Below, piece after piece: positions 62,833 through 64,000 of a DNA stretch of 64,000 nucleotides. Both the position numbers and the translations under genes were made by a program. The number at the start of each line of letters is the position of its first letter. Within the stretch, counting starts at the first letter, position 1. The notes below the pieces were generated by a model. That model ran no database searches, had not been told where the DNA came from, and worked only from the letters and a program-made list of their open reading frames with translations. The DNA comes from Diploscapter coronatus (lineage: Eukaryota; Nematoda; Chromadorea; Rhabditida; Rhabditidae), in the NCBI GenBank assembly GCA_964036155.1, contig OZ038422.1, positions 61,217,201 to 61,281,200 on the forward strand, in the 5' to 3' direction.

Positions 62833-64000
62833 TTACGAAATCACGACGGGCTGGCGTCGTTCGGTGAACAATCTCTCTGCAGAATGGCTCCGTTTCATGT
62901 TGTGCTGCAAACGGTCCTCGCAAACTCGACTCATCGCCTAGAATTTAAACATTTGCAATTTTTTTAACATTTAGAACTGTTTTGTGCAAGCTAACATAGA
63001 AAAATTGATTTTTTCTTTTATAATTTTATCTAAAAAAAAAGTTTAGAAATGAATTTTTAAAAATAAAAAATCGACCTCCAACTTCTTCGCCCTTTCCTTG
63101 TACAGGGGCTGCATGGGGAGTTGTAAATCATTCGCCAAGGCGAGAGTCCGCAAATCGAAGTAATATTTCGCGTATACGGAACTGGGCACCTCGATGTTGA
63201 AGTCGAGACACTCCAGGAAGCGTCTTTCGAGTTCGTTCCTAAAAACTAATGAAATTTGGAATTCTTAAAAGTGGCCATATTTTACAGAACAAGTTAAATC
63301 TTTTCTTTATAAAAGAGCTCAGAAATATCTAATCTTAGATATATTTTTTTTTTGAAAATCAAAATGGCTTACATATCGTCAACGTTGGTGTCCCTCAGAA
63401 TCTGGCAATAGTCCACATTCCAAACTGCTTGATCGTCCCAGACTTTCGAGGCCAGCATTATCGAGCCCAACACAACACGTCGCCAATTTGACGGGCAAAG
63501 GTCCATTTCAGCGTAGTTCAGAAGCCGCTCGATGTAAACTAACGTAATAATGGCACATTCTGCGGTGAGTTGAGCGGAGTGGAACAGTGTTCGAACGAAT
63601 CGGTAAATTTGTCGATGATCCGGGTCTCGGGTCACCAATTCGGCAGGAATCGGTTCTCTCTGAAAATATTTAATCGTTTTCTCCTCAAATCAAAAATCGA
63701 AATCTAAAATAAATTAATTTTCAGAGTTTTCTTGAAGGAAACAAGAATAAATAACGGGTTCTGTAAAAAAATAGAAAAAAGCTACAGTAAATTTAAAAAG
63801 TTAAAAAAATACCGTAATCGGATGAAGTCGTTCTTCGAAAATTTCCATCAACCGTTCGTGACCTCGGTTCTTCCGATTCGCGATGTGGTAGTAAATGGCA
63901 AGAGAAATGCACTTTATCGTGTTTTTCAGATTCGGCTGACTTATCGTAGAATCGTCTGAAGAGAAAATGTTAAAATCGGCATATTTTATGAAACTCACAA
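62833..64000 (-). CDS. cyy-1: Cyclin Y, partial (5' end outside window)
   Basis: Minus-strand exons 63813-63953, 63373-63659, 63076-63238 and 62833-62937 join in frame; the preceding exon's last two bases reach the window edge. Cyclin Y pairs with PFTAIRE kinases, and in C. elegans CYY-1 acts with PCT-1 in synapse remodelling. The cyclin box is clear: [16 protein letters not shown], then [58 protein letters not shown] and [20 protein letters not shown]. The C-terminus ([11 protein letters not shown]) includes a 14-3-3-like RSHSAE motif. It lies just upstream of the PITH gene on the same strand, as the two loci are close in C. elegans. Confidence 0.93.

Overview
The window is nuclear DNA of a nematode, most likely a rhabditid (clade V) relative of Caenorhabditis rather than Caenorhabditis itself. 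The evidence is AT-rich sequence, genes cut into many small exons by introns that are often only 45-60 bases and end in TTTCAG, acceptor-like TTTCAG/TTTTAG sites a few bases upstream of several start codons (the mark of spliced-leader trans-splicing), and nematode-expanded families (C-type lectins, CC-domain and ShK proteins, chemoreceptor-like 7TM fragments). I built all gene models by eye from splice signals, reading frame and family knowledge. No bacterial-style operons, CRISPR arrays, rRNA genes or convincing tRNA genes were seen.

Layout. 0.3-8.8 kb is a cluster of secreted disulfide-rich proteins: an intact C-type lectin (+), a CC-domain protein (-), a small CC-like protein (+), and a 14-exon ShK/CC protein built from tiny phase-0 exons (-). 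9.9-28.5 kb holds two large nuclear genes in tandem (+): the Spt6 orthologue emb-5 (44 exons) and the Slx4 orthologue him-18. 30.4-36.5 kb is an accessory zone with two decaying C-type-lectin genes, a 68-bp MITE, a GC-rich 267-bp inverted-repeat element and duplicated repeats. 36.9-44.5 kb is a divergent housekeeping pair, mitochondrial aconitase aco-2 (-) and elongation factor 1-beta (+). 44.5-50.4 kb is gene-poor, with repeats, broken 7TM fragments and an orphan exon pair. 50.4-55.4 kb carries an M-Ras/R-Ras-like GTPase and 40S ribosomal protein SA (rps-0), both (-). 55.9-60.2 kb returns to secreted or GPI-anchored Cys-rich proteins. 60.8-64.0 kb holds a PITH-domain protein and the 3' part of cyclin Y (cyy-1), both (-).

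Two promoter classes alternate. Several secreted-protein genes have a TATA box roughly 70-220 bases before the ATG, whereas most housekeeping genes lack one and have a splice-acceptor-like site 3-17 bases before the ATG. As far as I recall, the recognised housekeeping genes (emb-5, him-18, aco-2, eef-1B, rps-0, ras-2, the PITH protein, cyy-1) all map to C. elegans chromosome III, so the window looks like a rearranged piece of that ancestral chromosome. emb-5/him-18 and cyy-1/PITH appear to keep ancestral neighbour pairs. I did not find a clearly new multi-gene system. The most unusual items are the micro-exon ShK/CC gene, non-canonical introns in three genes, and several foldback elements.
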